DNA from: Planoprotostelium fungivorum
Taxonomy: Eukaryota > Evosea > Variosea > Cavosteliida > Cavosteliaceae
Length of the DNA: 64,000 nucleotides
Direction of reading: 5' to 3'
Assembly: GCA_003024175.1 (NCBI GenBank)
Contig: MDYQ01000098.1
Location: forward strand, 29,709-93,708
Part shown: piece after piece, positions 48,501 through 58,856 of the stretch
Layout: every line of letters begins with the position of its first letter
How positions within the stretch are numbered: the stretch's first letter is position 1
The notes under the pieces: generated by a model
Told to the model about the DNA's origin: nothing
Seen by the model: only the letters and a program-made list of their open reading frames with translations
The model's database searches: none
Program-made: the position numbers and the translations under genes

Positions 48501-49118
48501 ACACACCGAGGCAGGCACTACCTCATATGTATACCCTTTCGGTAATCTCTTCGCTTTTTCTGTAATTTCCGAAACGGTAGCAACGACCATCTTGCCTCTC
48601 TTCCCTTCTTTTGTAGTTGGTGGTGGTGTCTTGGACTTTGGTGATTTCGGTGACTTCTCCGTCGCTTCTCCGTTGTCCTCTGGGTCCGAACTGTTTCCTA
48701 TGATGGCTGAAGTTTTCTATTCATACGATTAGGATGGATTAGGTTGTATGATTGGTCGTGTAGATTGGAACTAGGATAAAGGGAATGAATAGACACCAAA
48801 CAGGGAAATGATAGATTTATGAAGGTAAGAAGAATGAAGATGTACCTTGTCGAGAGCGTAACCACTGAAGGAGGGGTTCGCCTTCCTCTGTCTCTTTCCA
48901 GAGACAGGTTCTGGGCTTACGGGCTCCCGGTTACGTCCTCTCTTCGAAGGTGTCCCATTTCCCTTTGGACCCTTTGATTTTCCTCTTCTCTTCGTTGAGA
49001 GTGGACGTCCGCCCTCTACAGACTCGTCATCGGCGTTTTCTTCCTCGGGCTCATCGTCGGTCTCGTGGCCCACGAGTGTAACCCCCGTGGACGGTTCGTT
49101 GTCCTCTGTCGAACTCAT
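45513..49118 (-). CDS. BET-family protein with one bromodomain, ET and BRD4-like C-terminus
   Basis: The start at 49118 gives a long acidic/Lys-rich N-terminal region and a coiled coil (KKEELENHLKALQTQIAAAE). One bromodomain follows (VRNEEWAWPFNSPVDVKALN, IPDYLTIIKHPMDLGTVW, FQNAHTYNQEGSDIVVMANN), with the acetyl-lysine-binding Asn in YNQ. Then come an ET/NET domain (MTFEEKRELSQSINNF, IDTLDTVTLRALEKYVKSV), a Ser/Asp-rich SEED-like stretch, and a C-terminal part close to the BRD4 C-terminal region (DDTFEQFQNRDLMRKER, a long Glu/Lys helix, QVNLMDQSTLMADFERM). The stop is at 45513. The family reads acetylated histones and recruits transcription elongation factors. Most animal BETs have two bromodomains; only one is visible here. 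One intron (47589-47630) appears to use a GC donor. Confidence 0.88.
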
Positions 49119-49173
49119 GCAAAATAAAGAGGTTCCCTTTCCCCCTCTATTCGTGTCCTCACAGACTCGTGTG

Positions 49174-49456
49174 TGTTATGCTCAAATGATACTGGCGGTT
49201 AATGATCACAGCGTTTCGTTGTAGACGCTATTTTCTTTCAATTCTACCACTTGGTAAATTTTCGCTTCGCTTGTCTTGCTCTGCGGGCCAAAGATTCTGG
49301 CAACCAACAAACTTNTGTTATGCTCAAATGATACTGGCGGTTAATGATCACAGCGTTTCGTTGTAGACGCTATTTTCTTTCAATTTTACCACTTGGTAAA
49401 TTTTCGCTTCGCTTGTCTTGCTCTGCGGGCCAAAGATTCTGGCAACCAACAAACTT
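49174..49456. repeat. 141-nt direct duplication around a single N (assembly join)
   Basis: 49174-49314 and 49316-49456 are the same 141 nt with one visible mismatch (ATTCTACC versus ATTTTACC). They are separated only by the N at 49315. This is what an unmerged overlap of contig ends looks like. Confidence 0.9.
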
Positions 49457-49686
49457 TCGTTCTCATCAACCGTCATCCACCAACTTCCTCACTCGTCCAC
49501 GTCGACGTTTTAGACCAACTCTCCGCTCTTTCCATACAATTATGTAAAATATCCATACACCTGCTAGACAACGTCGACGATCGGCAATTCGGAAACAAAG
49601 GAAGGGCAACGGGAGGAAGAGGGAAAGTGGTCCAAAGGAGACGGAGAGAAAGAACGAGGACGACGGAAGACACCGAAGAGTCATAG
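49393..49686 (+). CDS. Small hypothetical protein (doubtful)
   Basis: An open frame of 97 codons starts inside the second copy of the duplicated segment. The later part is protein-like (HVDVLDQLSALSIQLCKISI, LLDNVDDRQFGNKGRATGG) with an Arg-rich tail (RRRRERTRTTEDTEES). An alternative spliced frame from about 49571 is equally charged. No family recognised. The start cannot be trusted because of the assembly join. Confidence 0.35.
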   Translation: MVNFRFACLALRAKDSGNQQTFVLINRHPPTSSLVHVDVLDQLSALSIQLCKISIHLLDNVDDRQFGNKGRATGGRGKVVQRRRRERTRTTEDTEES

Positions 49687-50159
49687 TCGACATTCCTGAG
49701 GACAATTCTCAAACGCGATGACGTTGCTGTTATTTGGGCGGGAGAAACAACTGCCATGATGCGGGTTGAATAAAGAGGAAGGAAGAAAGGCTGTATGTTT
49801 TCATTCAAGATTGTTCACGTGAGTTTTTATCATCTGCGAACAAGAAACAAAAGACCAAGCGCCCATATGATGTAAGACGATGTTACAGTATGCAGGACAC
49901 GATCTCACCTGTGATTATAATTGACATAATAGTCTACTCTGCAGTCCTGAGCATAAGTCATTGCACTTCGACCGGTGTCGTCTCTTTGTTCCTTCCGAGT
50001 TTTTTTCGGTGGTGGGGCTACAGCGCGGTTGTAGTTACATTACAAGTCCCGGGCGTATCCGTGGTCAAGATGCTTCGTGTCGTTATCGGGGATTGATGAT
50101 GACACATGGTCACTCCTCTGTTCCGCATCACTTTTATTGGCTGTACAATCGTCTGGATC
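49687..50159. other. Intergenic
   Basis: No gene recognised. Overlapping short frames occur on both strands. Confidence 0.45.
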
Positions 50160-53100
50160 TCATCGGCTCTTGAGGGCTGGAAAGCGTGTCTGTTTCTGTT
50201 GCGTTGCATTATTTTGGGCTGCAGGAGCTCCGTTGTGTAACTCTACGGTCTGTTGCATGGTGCTGACATCCAGCAGGGCTCTCAGCCGCGTCACTTCATC
50301 CTGCACCTTCATCAAATCCTCCTCCGATTGGCTTTTGTCGAATTGTCTAATCCTCAATTGTTCCTCTAGTCCTTGGATCTACATTCCTCAGTCTCCTCAG
50401 GAATCGATCGCATCACCTCTTTATCGTTCTTCTGTTTCTGTTCTTCTACCTGTTGTTTCTTCGCTCTGATCCTCTTTTCCAGTCTGGCGTTATTGTCTTT
50501 CTCCTTGTGAAGCTTCTGGATCAGAGCCCAATACCTGGCGTCTTTGTCCTGCGGAGATAAGCACCTTTCACTGATAGACGTCTATCCATCTGTAGTGCAC
50601 CCACCGAGCGTATCTTAGAGGCCTCGTGAGATAAGGCCATCTGTTTCGCCTCCGTCTTCGAGATGAGCTTCGTGGTCTCCAGGAGAGTCTCTTTCATCTC
50701 CCTGATCCTCTCCTTCTCGTCGGCCTCCGTTCTCTCTAACGTCTGGAGTCGTTCCTCCATGCGTTTCTCCATGCCCTGCAACATCTCTTTCTCCTTCTCC
50801 AGTTGACTCTCGGCGTGGATCAATCGATTCTTGTCACTCTGAAGGACTTCGATCTCTCTCTGGTACCTTTCACCTCTCAGAACGGTCTCCCCCACCTCGT
50901 CCTTCACCTGTCTATCGCGGCACCTCGATAAGCTCTCAGATTTTCCTTGACTCTCTTCTCCACCAGATCGATGTGTCGGTAGTTGAAGTCGTTGAACGTG
51001 ATGTCGATGCCAAGTAGGTAGGTGTTGTTCTTCAAAAAGAGGGAGAAGGCCTCTCCTGTCGTCTCCGACATAGAATTGTTCTTCAAGTAGAAATAACGTA
51101 GAGTCTGATTGTTCTGCAGTGTGGCCGCCAGCTCCGCACCGCCTGATCAAAATTGAGCGAGAGGAATGTCATGAGGAGGGATCACCTGTATCACCGATCT
51201 TATTGTTCGACAGGTCCAAGTAAGCCAGGTCGATGTTGAATCTGATAGAAGAGGCGAAGGCAGTGGCTCCCGTGTCCCCCAAATAATTTGAAGACAGGTC
51301 CAACTTGGTGAGGCCTGACTCGTTCAGACGGTTCTCACACCGATGTCACACCTCGATTCGATCGCAGTGCCTCTGCCATCTCCACACCTCCCTTGCTATC
51401 GATTCGATTGTGAGTGAGAAGGAGAGTCTTCAGTGTCACGTTGTCCTTCAACGACTCCGCCATGACCCTGATTCCGGTCGCTCCTAATTCGTTCTTGTCC
51501 AAGTTGAGATATTCCAGCGATCGATTGTCTTTGATGGCCTCTCCAATGTGTTTCCCCCCGCTCGGTCCGATTCGATTGCCACTGAGATCCACACTGACCA
51601 GCCTACGCGATCCTTGGAGGATCTGTGGATCTCTCAACGCATTGTTCTCGTAGAGCACACACCTCGGCGATGGCATGAGCACCCGAATCGGTGATGTTGT
51701 TGCGGGATAGATGGAGATGCTGTATGACGGACATCAACACTCCCTCCGCGATGGCTTTACATCCTTCACTTCCGATATTATTGGCTCCCATGTCTAACGT
51801 TCGCAATCCATAATTGACCTTACACAGGTGAGGCCTAGTATCGGACGGTGAGCTCACTTTCAAACCTTGAGCGACCACAGCGGCACCCTCTGAACCGAAA
51901 CCGTTCTCTCTGAGCATCAACTGTTCGAGTGTTCGATTCTTCTTAAGGGCCTCTTTCAACATCTCCGCGCCAGAGCGACCAATATGATTTCGATTGACAC
52001 CTGCACCGCACTGATCAGCCGCACGATGGTGAGACTGTGTTGATCACCCGACATGCCGGATAGATCGAGGGACTTGAGAGTTGTATTGTCCGCCAGCTCC
52101 TTGAAGAGGGCGTTGCCACCGGCGAGATCTATCGCGACTCGTCAGTCGTTGGTTCTTCTTTCTGTCACGATGTTACGAACGAGAGGGCTCACCAATATCG
52201 TTACTCCTCAGATCGAGGTCCGTGATGGTTCGATTGATCTTCAGCATCTGTGCGATCGCCACTGCACCAGAGTCACGGAAGCTATTTCCCGCTAATAAGA
52301 GCTGGGTGTAGAAGGTGTCCGGGGCGAGGATGTCTGCGATGACTGTACCAGCCAACTCACCGAGTCCTTCGAGAGGTAAGATGAGAGAAGTTGAGAATGT
52401 CACCTGTGTCCTTCATGTTAAAGGTGTGACCAGAGCAGTTCTTGTTCAGAATCGCAGTGAAGCGGGACTCTCTCAGAGAATTGGGTGTGATACCCAAATC
52501 CTGTTCATCTTGATCAGAGGGGTGGAAAATACTGTCGAGTACCTTGCATTTCGCTTGGTATATCCGTATGACGTCTCTCTTGGTCAGATGATGTTGTGTC
52601 TTCTCTCCTTCCTCCATCAACAGCGTTTCCTTCATCTCTCTGATTTCATCTCGTGTTCCAGCTCTTGTGAGGTCAATCTCAGGGTGATCTTCAGTCATTG
52701 TTGGGGAAGTCAGAGGTGACACTCTTTCTTTCGTGTTTGGCTCAGTATTCGACACAGATGGGTCGTTGTCTCTGACCACATCAGCCGAGCCTTCAACCGA
52801 TCCGGTGTCTTCCTTCTCAATTTCTGGCGTAGTTGGACGACTTTCTGCCTCTTGTGGAACATCTGTTACATGATCTGAAGATTCTTGTGAAATATCCTCT
52901 GTGTCCTTTGTTGATTCGTGCGCTGCATCCTGTATTGTTTCCTCTTTGTTCGATTCTGCTGATGCTGAATTGACGATTTCGTGACTCTGTTCCGCGGCCT
53001 GATCGATTTGAGCGGGAGTTGGGTCTGATTGTAAGTCAGCGCTTATTTTTCTGATTAGATCTCACCACTAGCCTCTCCTTTCGCTATCCCCTCTACATTT

Positions 53101-53306
53101 TCACTGTTCGCATCCTCAACGGTCGCTTCTGCGGACAATTCAGACCCTTCTCTTCCTTCAGAGGAATATCGCTCCGTTAAGAGATCCTCCTTCGCCTCTT
53201 CTGTGTGAGTGTCGCCTGATGATGCATCGGTGTGGACATCTGAGGAGGTTGGTTCTTCCTCCACAACGGATAATGTCCCAGTGGACGGCTGTCCTTCAGA
53301 ATTCAT
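50160..53306 (-). CDS. Leucine-rich repeat (RI-type) and coiled-coil protein
   Basis: The start at 53306 opens an acidic, disordered N-terminus (SSDVHTDASSGDTHTEEA) that continues through about 200 residues. The middle has roughly ten ribonuclease-inhibitor-type repeats, one per short exon (TITDLDLRSNDIG, NYGLRTLDMGANNIGSEGC, MSVIQHLHLSRNNITDSGAH, LEYLNLDKNELGATGIRVM, LKTLLLTHNRIDSKGGVEMA). The C-terminal part is a long coiled coil (EKEKEMLQGMEKRMEERLQT, TTKLISKTEAKQMALSHEAS) ending at 50160. Similar LRR-plus-coil layouts occur in LRRC74-like, LRRC45 and dynein-regulatory proteins. I cannot assign an orthologue, but an axonemal or centrosomal role is plausible given LRRC23 nearby. It is soluble, with no signal peptide. 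Confidence 0.75.
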
Positions 53307-53433
53307 TGTGACATAAAGAAGCTCTCTGGATGAAGGGATAGTTTCCTCGATTAGATCTAATTTTAGAATTATCCTCAATTTTACATATCATCAGCTCTAC
53401 AAGCGCTATCCGCTCGTTGTACTGATTGAGCCA

Positions 53434-55309
53434 TTACGACGACGATTCCTTTATATGATGGGCACCCTCTCTCTTACAACCGCACTGCCAGGCAAAATTG
53501 AGCATCTGATGTCTCAGTTGAATGACTTGCTGAGACAATTCGATCGGTAAAGTGTCTATGTCCCTCAACTCACTCAGCCTGTTCTTCACCTCGGGAGGTA
53601 CCTGCGTCGGTCATCTATAATTCCTCATCTCGTACTCACCTCTCGATACAATTGCGAAGGAGCAGAGATGATGAGGAGCGTGGCCATCTCAGCATTCAGA
53701 TCACACAACCCCGGGCTCTCCTGGTAGATCTCGTTGATGACCGAGTACATCTTCGTACCACACAGTTGACTCTCCAGCGTCTGTCTCGTTCACTTGACGT
53801 TCGAACGTCACGTCCTCACTTCTCTCTGTCCAGTGGTCTCGAACGACCTCAAGAGCATCTCACTGTTCTTGGGTAGGTACTTCAAGGTGTGGTATACGAC
53901 ATCCCCCACCACTGTTCGAATGAGTTCTCCTCTTCTCTTCATCTCACCCTTCGGTTTCATCTCTCGGAGAACCACTGGAAGTCGATGAGTGAGATAGTGA
54001 GAGAGCATGGACCAGCAGCGTTGTAGATCGAGGTCGCGTTGGGATTCTGAGTGGGAGGGATCCTTGTGGGTGTGCATGTGGGGGATCGCCCGTTGGTTTG
54101 ATCGTCTCAAGACGAAATAACCTCTCGATAGATTGGTCACTCGGTCCTTGGGTAGCATGGCCTCACTGCTTCTCTCAGTTGGACGATGACTTTGGAACTC
54201 ACTAGAGCATCGTCACGGGGCACCAGAAGGCCGGATACTTGAATTTCGCAGTGTCCATGACCAAAACCATATCTTTTCCTTCGTGATAGGCCGAGATGGC
54301 CGAGAAATGGCCTGAATGATGTGAGACATAAGAAAGAATGATGAAAGAATGACGGAACGATGAAAGGATGAAGGAGGGATGATACAATGATAGAAGGATG
54401 ATGGAATGATGGAATGATGGAATGATGGAATGATGGAATGAGAAGGAAGTGTATCTATAGAGAGACTGACCATCACCCGTCTGACCCAGGATATTTCGAC
54501 TGAAACTGACGACGATGTATTCGTCTTGTTTGTTACACACCGCTTTGATTCGTTCACGAAAGTCAGACAGGGTACTATAGACGTTGAATTCACAGTATAT
54601 GCGATGCGCTTCACCTGTTCTCAGCTTTTACAACCTCCACGTCTGCTCCATTGCATTTGGCCAGGCAGGCAAAATTGTTCATCGTGATTCCCTCTCTCTT
54701 GACCACCTTCACATGAACGGTGAGTGTCAGGGATGATGGGGGAGTTCACCTCAAGAGGGGTACAGCAATCGAGGAGATCTTCGTTGTACCATCTCCAAGG
54801 TCCCTTCCAGAGGCGGTTCGGGTCGATCTGGAGAGCATTGAGTACCATGGTCAACGTGGCCAGGCCGCAGTAAGCTGGCTCGCTCTGCGTATGGAACTGC
54901 TCAGCAAGTGTCCAATAACTCTCCATCGATCCTGTATCCAGTGCTTGGCGAAAAAGTAGTTTACCTGGCATCATTCAGGATGATACGAGATGACTAGACA
55001 CCTTCAGGAGATGAAAACGGTACGAGGTGATTGGGAAGAGGTCGTTTGTAGAAAGATGAAGGTTGGACGGGTGTTTGAATGGGCGATGGAGATGGTGACA
55101 TCTGCTGAGTGATGAGAGATATGATCGATGACTAAGCTCAGTACCACTGTATTCTGCGTTTCGAGTGTTGTGTGGGAGTGATGTCTCACGTCTCGGACAA
55201 CAACACATCTCTTTGTGATGGAAAAGGCAGGCTCACTACCCGCTTGCTGTATGGATCTAGACAGACATTTTTGGAGGTAATTCTTTGACCAGCGTGTGGC
55301 CAGCATCAT
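53434..55309 (-). CDS. Phytochelatin synthase
   Basis: The family is a metal-activated gamma-glutamylcysteine dipeptidyl transpeptidase making phytochelatins from glutathione. Conserved blocks: [39 protein letters not shown] with the catalytic Cys in [33 protein letters not shown] joined across an intron to [19 protein letters not shown], giving the catalytic His; then [11 protein letters not shown] with the Asp. The C-terminal domain is longer and variable and has one CxC pair (CGC) before the stop at 53434. The most 5' exon adds a basic amphipathic leader ([18 protein letters not shown]) that could target mitochondria; its start at 55309 is an inference. Seven or more introns are inferred. 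Confidence 0.92.
54398..54441. repeat. (GATGGAAT)n microsatellite in phytochelatin synthase intron
   Basis: About five copies of an 8-nt unit, next to a degenerate GATGA-rich run (54340-54400), inside the intron that splits GDG from HFS. Confidence 0.8.
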
Positions 55310-55435
55310 GCGCTTGTGATCGGCGAACTCTCCTTTCCCGATATTTACAACGCTTTGCGGTGACAAATTTGAATTGTAAAAAAGAATAAATCGCCAATAA
55401 ACAATCAATCTATTGGTACAGATACAAAGAAGACA

Positions 55436-56321
55436 TCAACCCATCAGTCTCTGGATGGCCATCCAATTATAGACGGTCTCCTGCACGGGAGCCGTCACGG
55501 CTGGTATCGTGCTCCTCACAGCACTACCGCTGAATATTCCAGTCCTAACCCCCCTCAGCTGCGTCACTCGTCATCACTCACCTCAACGCTTCGATGATGT
55601 TGTCCTTCGCCTTGATTTCTCTCTTCATTCCCTCCACCTGTACGGGGTCATCTATTGTGACGTCGCCGAGGAGTCACCTGTCCCTCCAGTTTGGAGATCT
55701 CCGTATCGTACTCTTCCTGCATCTTGATCCTCTCTAACTCGAGGGCAGCATGGTCGAAGAATCTCATCTGAGTGACATCCAGCAGATGATTGTCAAGTGC
55801 TTCTGCTTCTTTCAGTGACTTCAGCTGACTCTTTTGCGCCGCGTTCAGTCCCTTCGATTGGTTCTATTAGAACAGTCAGTTTCTGTGTCGTTTGATGGTA
55901 GCCTCAGATTGTGTAGGTTCACCTTTGGTGATGGGATGGAGGGCTTGGTGGATGGATCGTCGGAATTGTACTCTGGAGGATATTCGGTCGGATGCTTGTA
56001 GGATTCCTCTTCGGCAAGAGCCAACCTGTGAGGGTAAGAAGATTTCTTCTTTGTCGCACTTACTTCAGTCTCTTTCTCCTCTCGATCTCGTCATTGTCTA
56101 ACCCGGCAGACTTGCGTTTGTTATAAAAGTTTGCGAATGTCTTCCAGCCCTCATCTTCCTCTATCTCTGATTGTTGTCAATTGATGTATTTTGAGATGGT
56201 GTCCGGTGTTACCGTAATCTTCGTCACTGTGCGATAGGTGATCGTCCTCCGCATCAAGAATGGAGGATGTTGTCATCAACAATTTAGAAGGCGGCTTTGT
56301 TTTCCGCTTCGATGCCTTCAT
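55436..56321 (-). CDS. Nuclear-looking coiled-coil protein, unknown
   Basis: The start at 56321 (MKASKRKTKPPSKLL) is followed by an acidic patch (DAEDDHLSHSDEDY, EIEEDEGWKTFANFYNKRKS) and a conserved-looking segment (YKHPTEYPPEYNSDDPST). A coiled coil follows (NAAQKSQLKSLKEAEALDN, ALELERIKMQEEYDTEISKL, GMKREIKAKDNIIEALR). The end reads QETVYNWMAIQRLMG at 55436. Six exons are joined by clean GT-AG introns of 39-70 nt. The charge pattern suggests a nuclear protein. I do not recognise the family. Confidence 0.7.
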
Positions 56322-56417
56322 ATCTGGGTGTATGGCTGTATCTTTTCGACCCTTTAAGATCGATTTTGATTGGACTTTATTTGCGTCCTAGGCATTTGTC
56401 AACTGAGAACTAATTTT

Positions 56418-56633
56418 TCAACGTTTTAAGAGGTTACTGGGAATCACCTCTGCAACTGTCTTGGCATCGATCACACCAGTGGCCAACTTGTATCTCTTGA
56501 TCAAATCTGCTTTTGATCCGCTCGGTGAGAGGCCGAATCTTTTCAACTCTATGCGTAGTTGTCTCAAGTTCAAGGTGTCAGGATCAACAGGTTGAGCTTC
56601 CACATTTGTCGCACTCTCTTGGTTGGATGTCAT
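56418..56633 (-). CDS. Small SAP-domain protein
   Basis: A 71-residue frame starts at 56633 (MTSNQESATNVEAQPVDP). The SAP motif reads LNLRQLRIELKRFGLSPSGS, then KADLIKRYK, with the expected helix-turn-helix spacing and conserved Gly and Lys. SAP domains bind AT-rich DNA or act in RNA-binding complexes (Tho1/CIP29, PIAS). Upstream minus-strand frames (56630-56902) overlap in other frames, so more 5' exons are possible. A lone SAP domain of this size is short for a whole protein. Confidence 0.6.
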   Translation of the reverse strand: MTSNQESATNVEAQPVDPDTLNLRQLRIELKRFGLSPSGSKADLIKRYKLATGVIDAKTVAEVIPSNLLKR

Positions 56634-57211
56634 TGGAGACGGCTTTCTCTGTGTTGATCTGTGAATGGAGGCTTGCTTTTCGGCTGACAGGATCGCGAGC
56701 CATTGGTTTGCGATCTGCGAATTTTGTGGAACATTCGCAAAGGTAGCGCAATTTTATTCCTCGCACGAAGATATGAGAGAAAGGTAGCTGAGAAGTCTCT
56801 TTCAGTATAGTCATATCCATTTTGAGGATATTGTATCAACAGATCACAAAAACCTATACATAATCGAATGTAAACATCGCCTTGTTCTTTTATCTGTGAC
56901 ATTCCTTCTCCAGGCCTAGAATTTCAGACCCAAGCTGATCAAGGCCCCATGATGAGACCAAGTGTGCCGTCCGATACCTGTAGAGTCAAAGCGACAGGTC
57001 AGACCTGACTGTGTCGGTGGTAGAGATCGTTGTTTAAAGGTGTGTAAACCAGAGTGACTGTCCGTACGTAAAAGTTGTGAAATTCCAAGAGGAATCGGTC
57101 AGGTCACAACATTATGTTTACACCTGAATGTATCAGTTATTTGTATGGTGTGGGCACTGATTCGATGGATGGTGTCGGCGCAGCACAAGACAGTTCCGAT
57201 CGCTGGACGTG
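56634..57211. other. No confident gene
   Basis: Minus-strand frames to 56902 (LIQYPQNGYDYTERDFSA...) are doubtful 5' exons of the SAP gene. The remainder shows nothing recognisable. Confidence 0.4.
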
Positions 57212-57520
57212 CTATTCACGCCAGATGTAGGATTCTTTGACAATAAACTGTGACGTTGTTATCTGGAAGTGATTCTCCGGGTCCCATCTTCTCTTCACTT
57301 CCAGTAACCTCTCGTAGTTTACACCCCAATATGCCTTGGTGTGATTCGGTGCAGTCAAGCTGGACTGGACAGAGTCACTCATGCGTCATAGTGACGAATC
57401 ACCTCTCCAAAGTAGACCACTCCGTTGGGAGTGTAATACCTCAGCCTCTTCACGAAAGATTCACTCGAGACAACGTGCCACAGCGATTTGTACTAACAAC
57501 GTCATCAAATGTCACACCTT
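57212..57520 (-). pseudogene. C-terminal remnant of berberine-bridge FAD oxidase
   Basis: Two adjacent exons survive: FVKRLRYYTPNGVVYFGE, then after a 39-nt intron AYWGVNYERLLEVKRRWDPE and NHFQI, ending at 57212. This is the BBE-like C-terminal motif (W-G-x-N-Y-x-R-L-x-x-x-K-x-x-x-D-P). No FAD-binding domain is seen upstream, where an AT-rich palindrome and tandem repeats begin. I therefore read it as a truncated gene relic. Confidence 0.6.
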
Positions 57521-57762
57521 CTCTCCTAACCGGCTACAATATATATATTGAAAAACGTCTATTGATGATGAGGTATGAGGTCGTTTATCTACATCCTGCC
57601 AACAGTTTGTGTTTTGTTGTCCTTGGGGGTGTCTACGGCCTTGGTGAAAAACCTACGCGACGCTACGTAGGAAAACCGGGCCCGTAGAATTTTCTCGTCG
57701 ATGCACCCCGCATTCCGCCATCGACTATCGTTTCGCCCTCCCGCTCTGTGTGATTTGTGGAT

Positions 57763-57964
57763 GAGTCCCGTCGCAGCTCCTCTCCGGCTCCACCGGTAAG
57801 TCTACGGCTGGTTCTCCCTCGTTACTTCTTCCCAGCGAGTCCCGTCGTAGCTCCTCTCTGGCTCCACCGGTAAGTCTACAGTCGGCTCTCCCTCTGGTCC
57901 GGCGAGTCCCGTCGTAGCTCCTCTCCGGCTCCACCGGTAAGCCTACAGTTGGCTCCCCCTCCGG
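57763..57964. repeat. Three-copy tandem repeat, 67-74-nt period
   Basis: Copies start at 57763, 57837 and 57904. The shared core begins GAGTCCCGTCGTAGCTCC and continues through a CACCGGTAAG segment. Copies differ by a few bases and by spacer length. Confidence 0.85.
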
Positions 57965-58856
57965 TCATCTCGCCACCAAGGCTCCTCGCATTGTGGCTAT
58001 CGAAAACCTGAGTCCGTGATCAGTCCAAAAAATTCCCCAATGTACAGAGATCTATATGGGTGGGTGGGTGGGAGACCTCTCGCTTCGAATTGAAAAACGA
58101 CTATGATTTCTATTGTGTGCAATTGTATGATGTCGTCGTTTCCGATATGGTATGATAGAAAGCGAGGAGTTTTCTCGATAGCAACCGAGTTGATGTATCA
58201 TTCTCTGGTCGACATAAACTTTTCGAAGAAATACGTTATATTTTCAGCGAAGCGGAATTCAGTGAATGAAAAAATATGGAAAATATATCTACAACGTCTT
58301 ATTTCATATATATCTTTCCGCCGGTTAGGACGTTGTGCTTCTTTCATCGCACAACGTTTAACAACCAGTTGGGATTGACGCTTGTTTGGATATCTTTGAC
58401 TTGATCTATTCCAGCAGGCCGATGATAACCGGTGGTAGTCGTTGGCTCTCATCTTCTCGTCCAGCGCAGAGTACTACTATCATCCACCCATCAATCACGC
58501 ATTATTTCGTCATCTTCTCTAAGAATCAAAAGATCCATTCAATAAAACGAGCGTAAGCTTCACGCTAGTTCATTTCTGCGTTGGTGGAAACCACAGTTCT
58601 ATTAATACGACATGATCGATGAAATCGAAAAATTCTAAAAAAAGAATTTGTGTAGCTCAGAAGGTCTATTTCGTCGTCCGTTTATCTGACAAGGGATAGT
58701 TCGTACTATAACAGACCTTCACCATGCGAGCCAACATTACAACGCGCCGCGGGACGGAATCGTTTCGGGACTTCCGAATAATAGACCACTTTTTTTCGGA
58801 ATGGGTCAACAGGTCCACCTGTTTTTCGGACCCGGACCGACTGCAAATTGTAGGAG
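57965..58856. other. No confident gene
   Basis: AT-richer sequence with short frames only. A (GGGT)n run lies at about 58057-58072. Nothing recognised. Confidence 0.45.

Noticed and set aside
58650-58705. tRNA-like D-arm (TAGCTCAGAAGGT) followed by TTCG
   Set aside because: The T-loop reads TTCGTAC, not TTCRANY; the acceptor ends do not pair; no anticodon arm forms.
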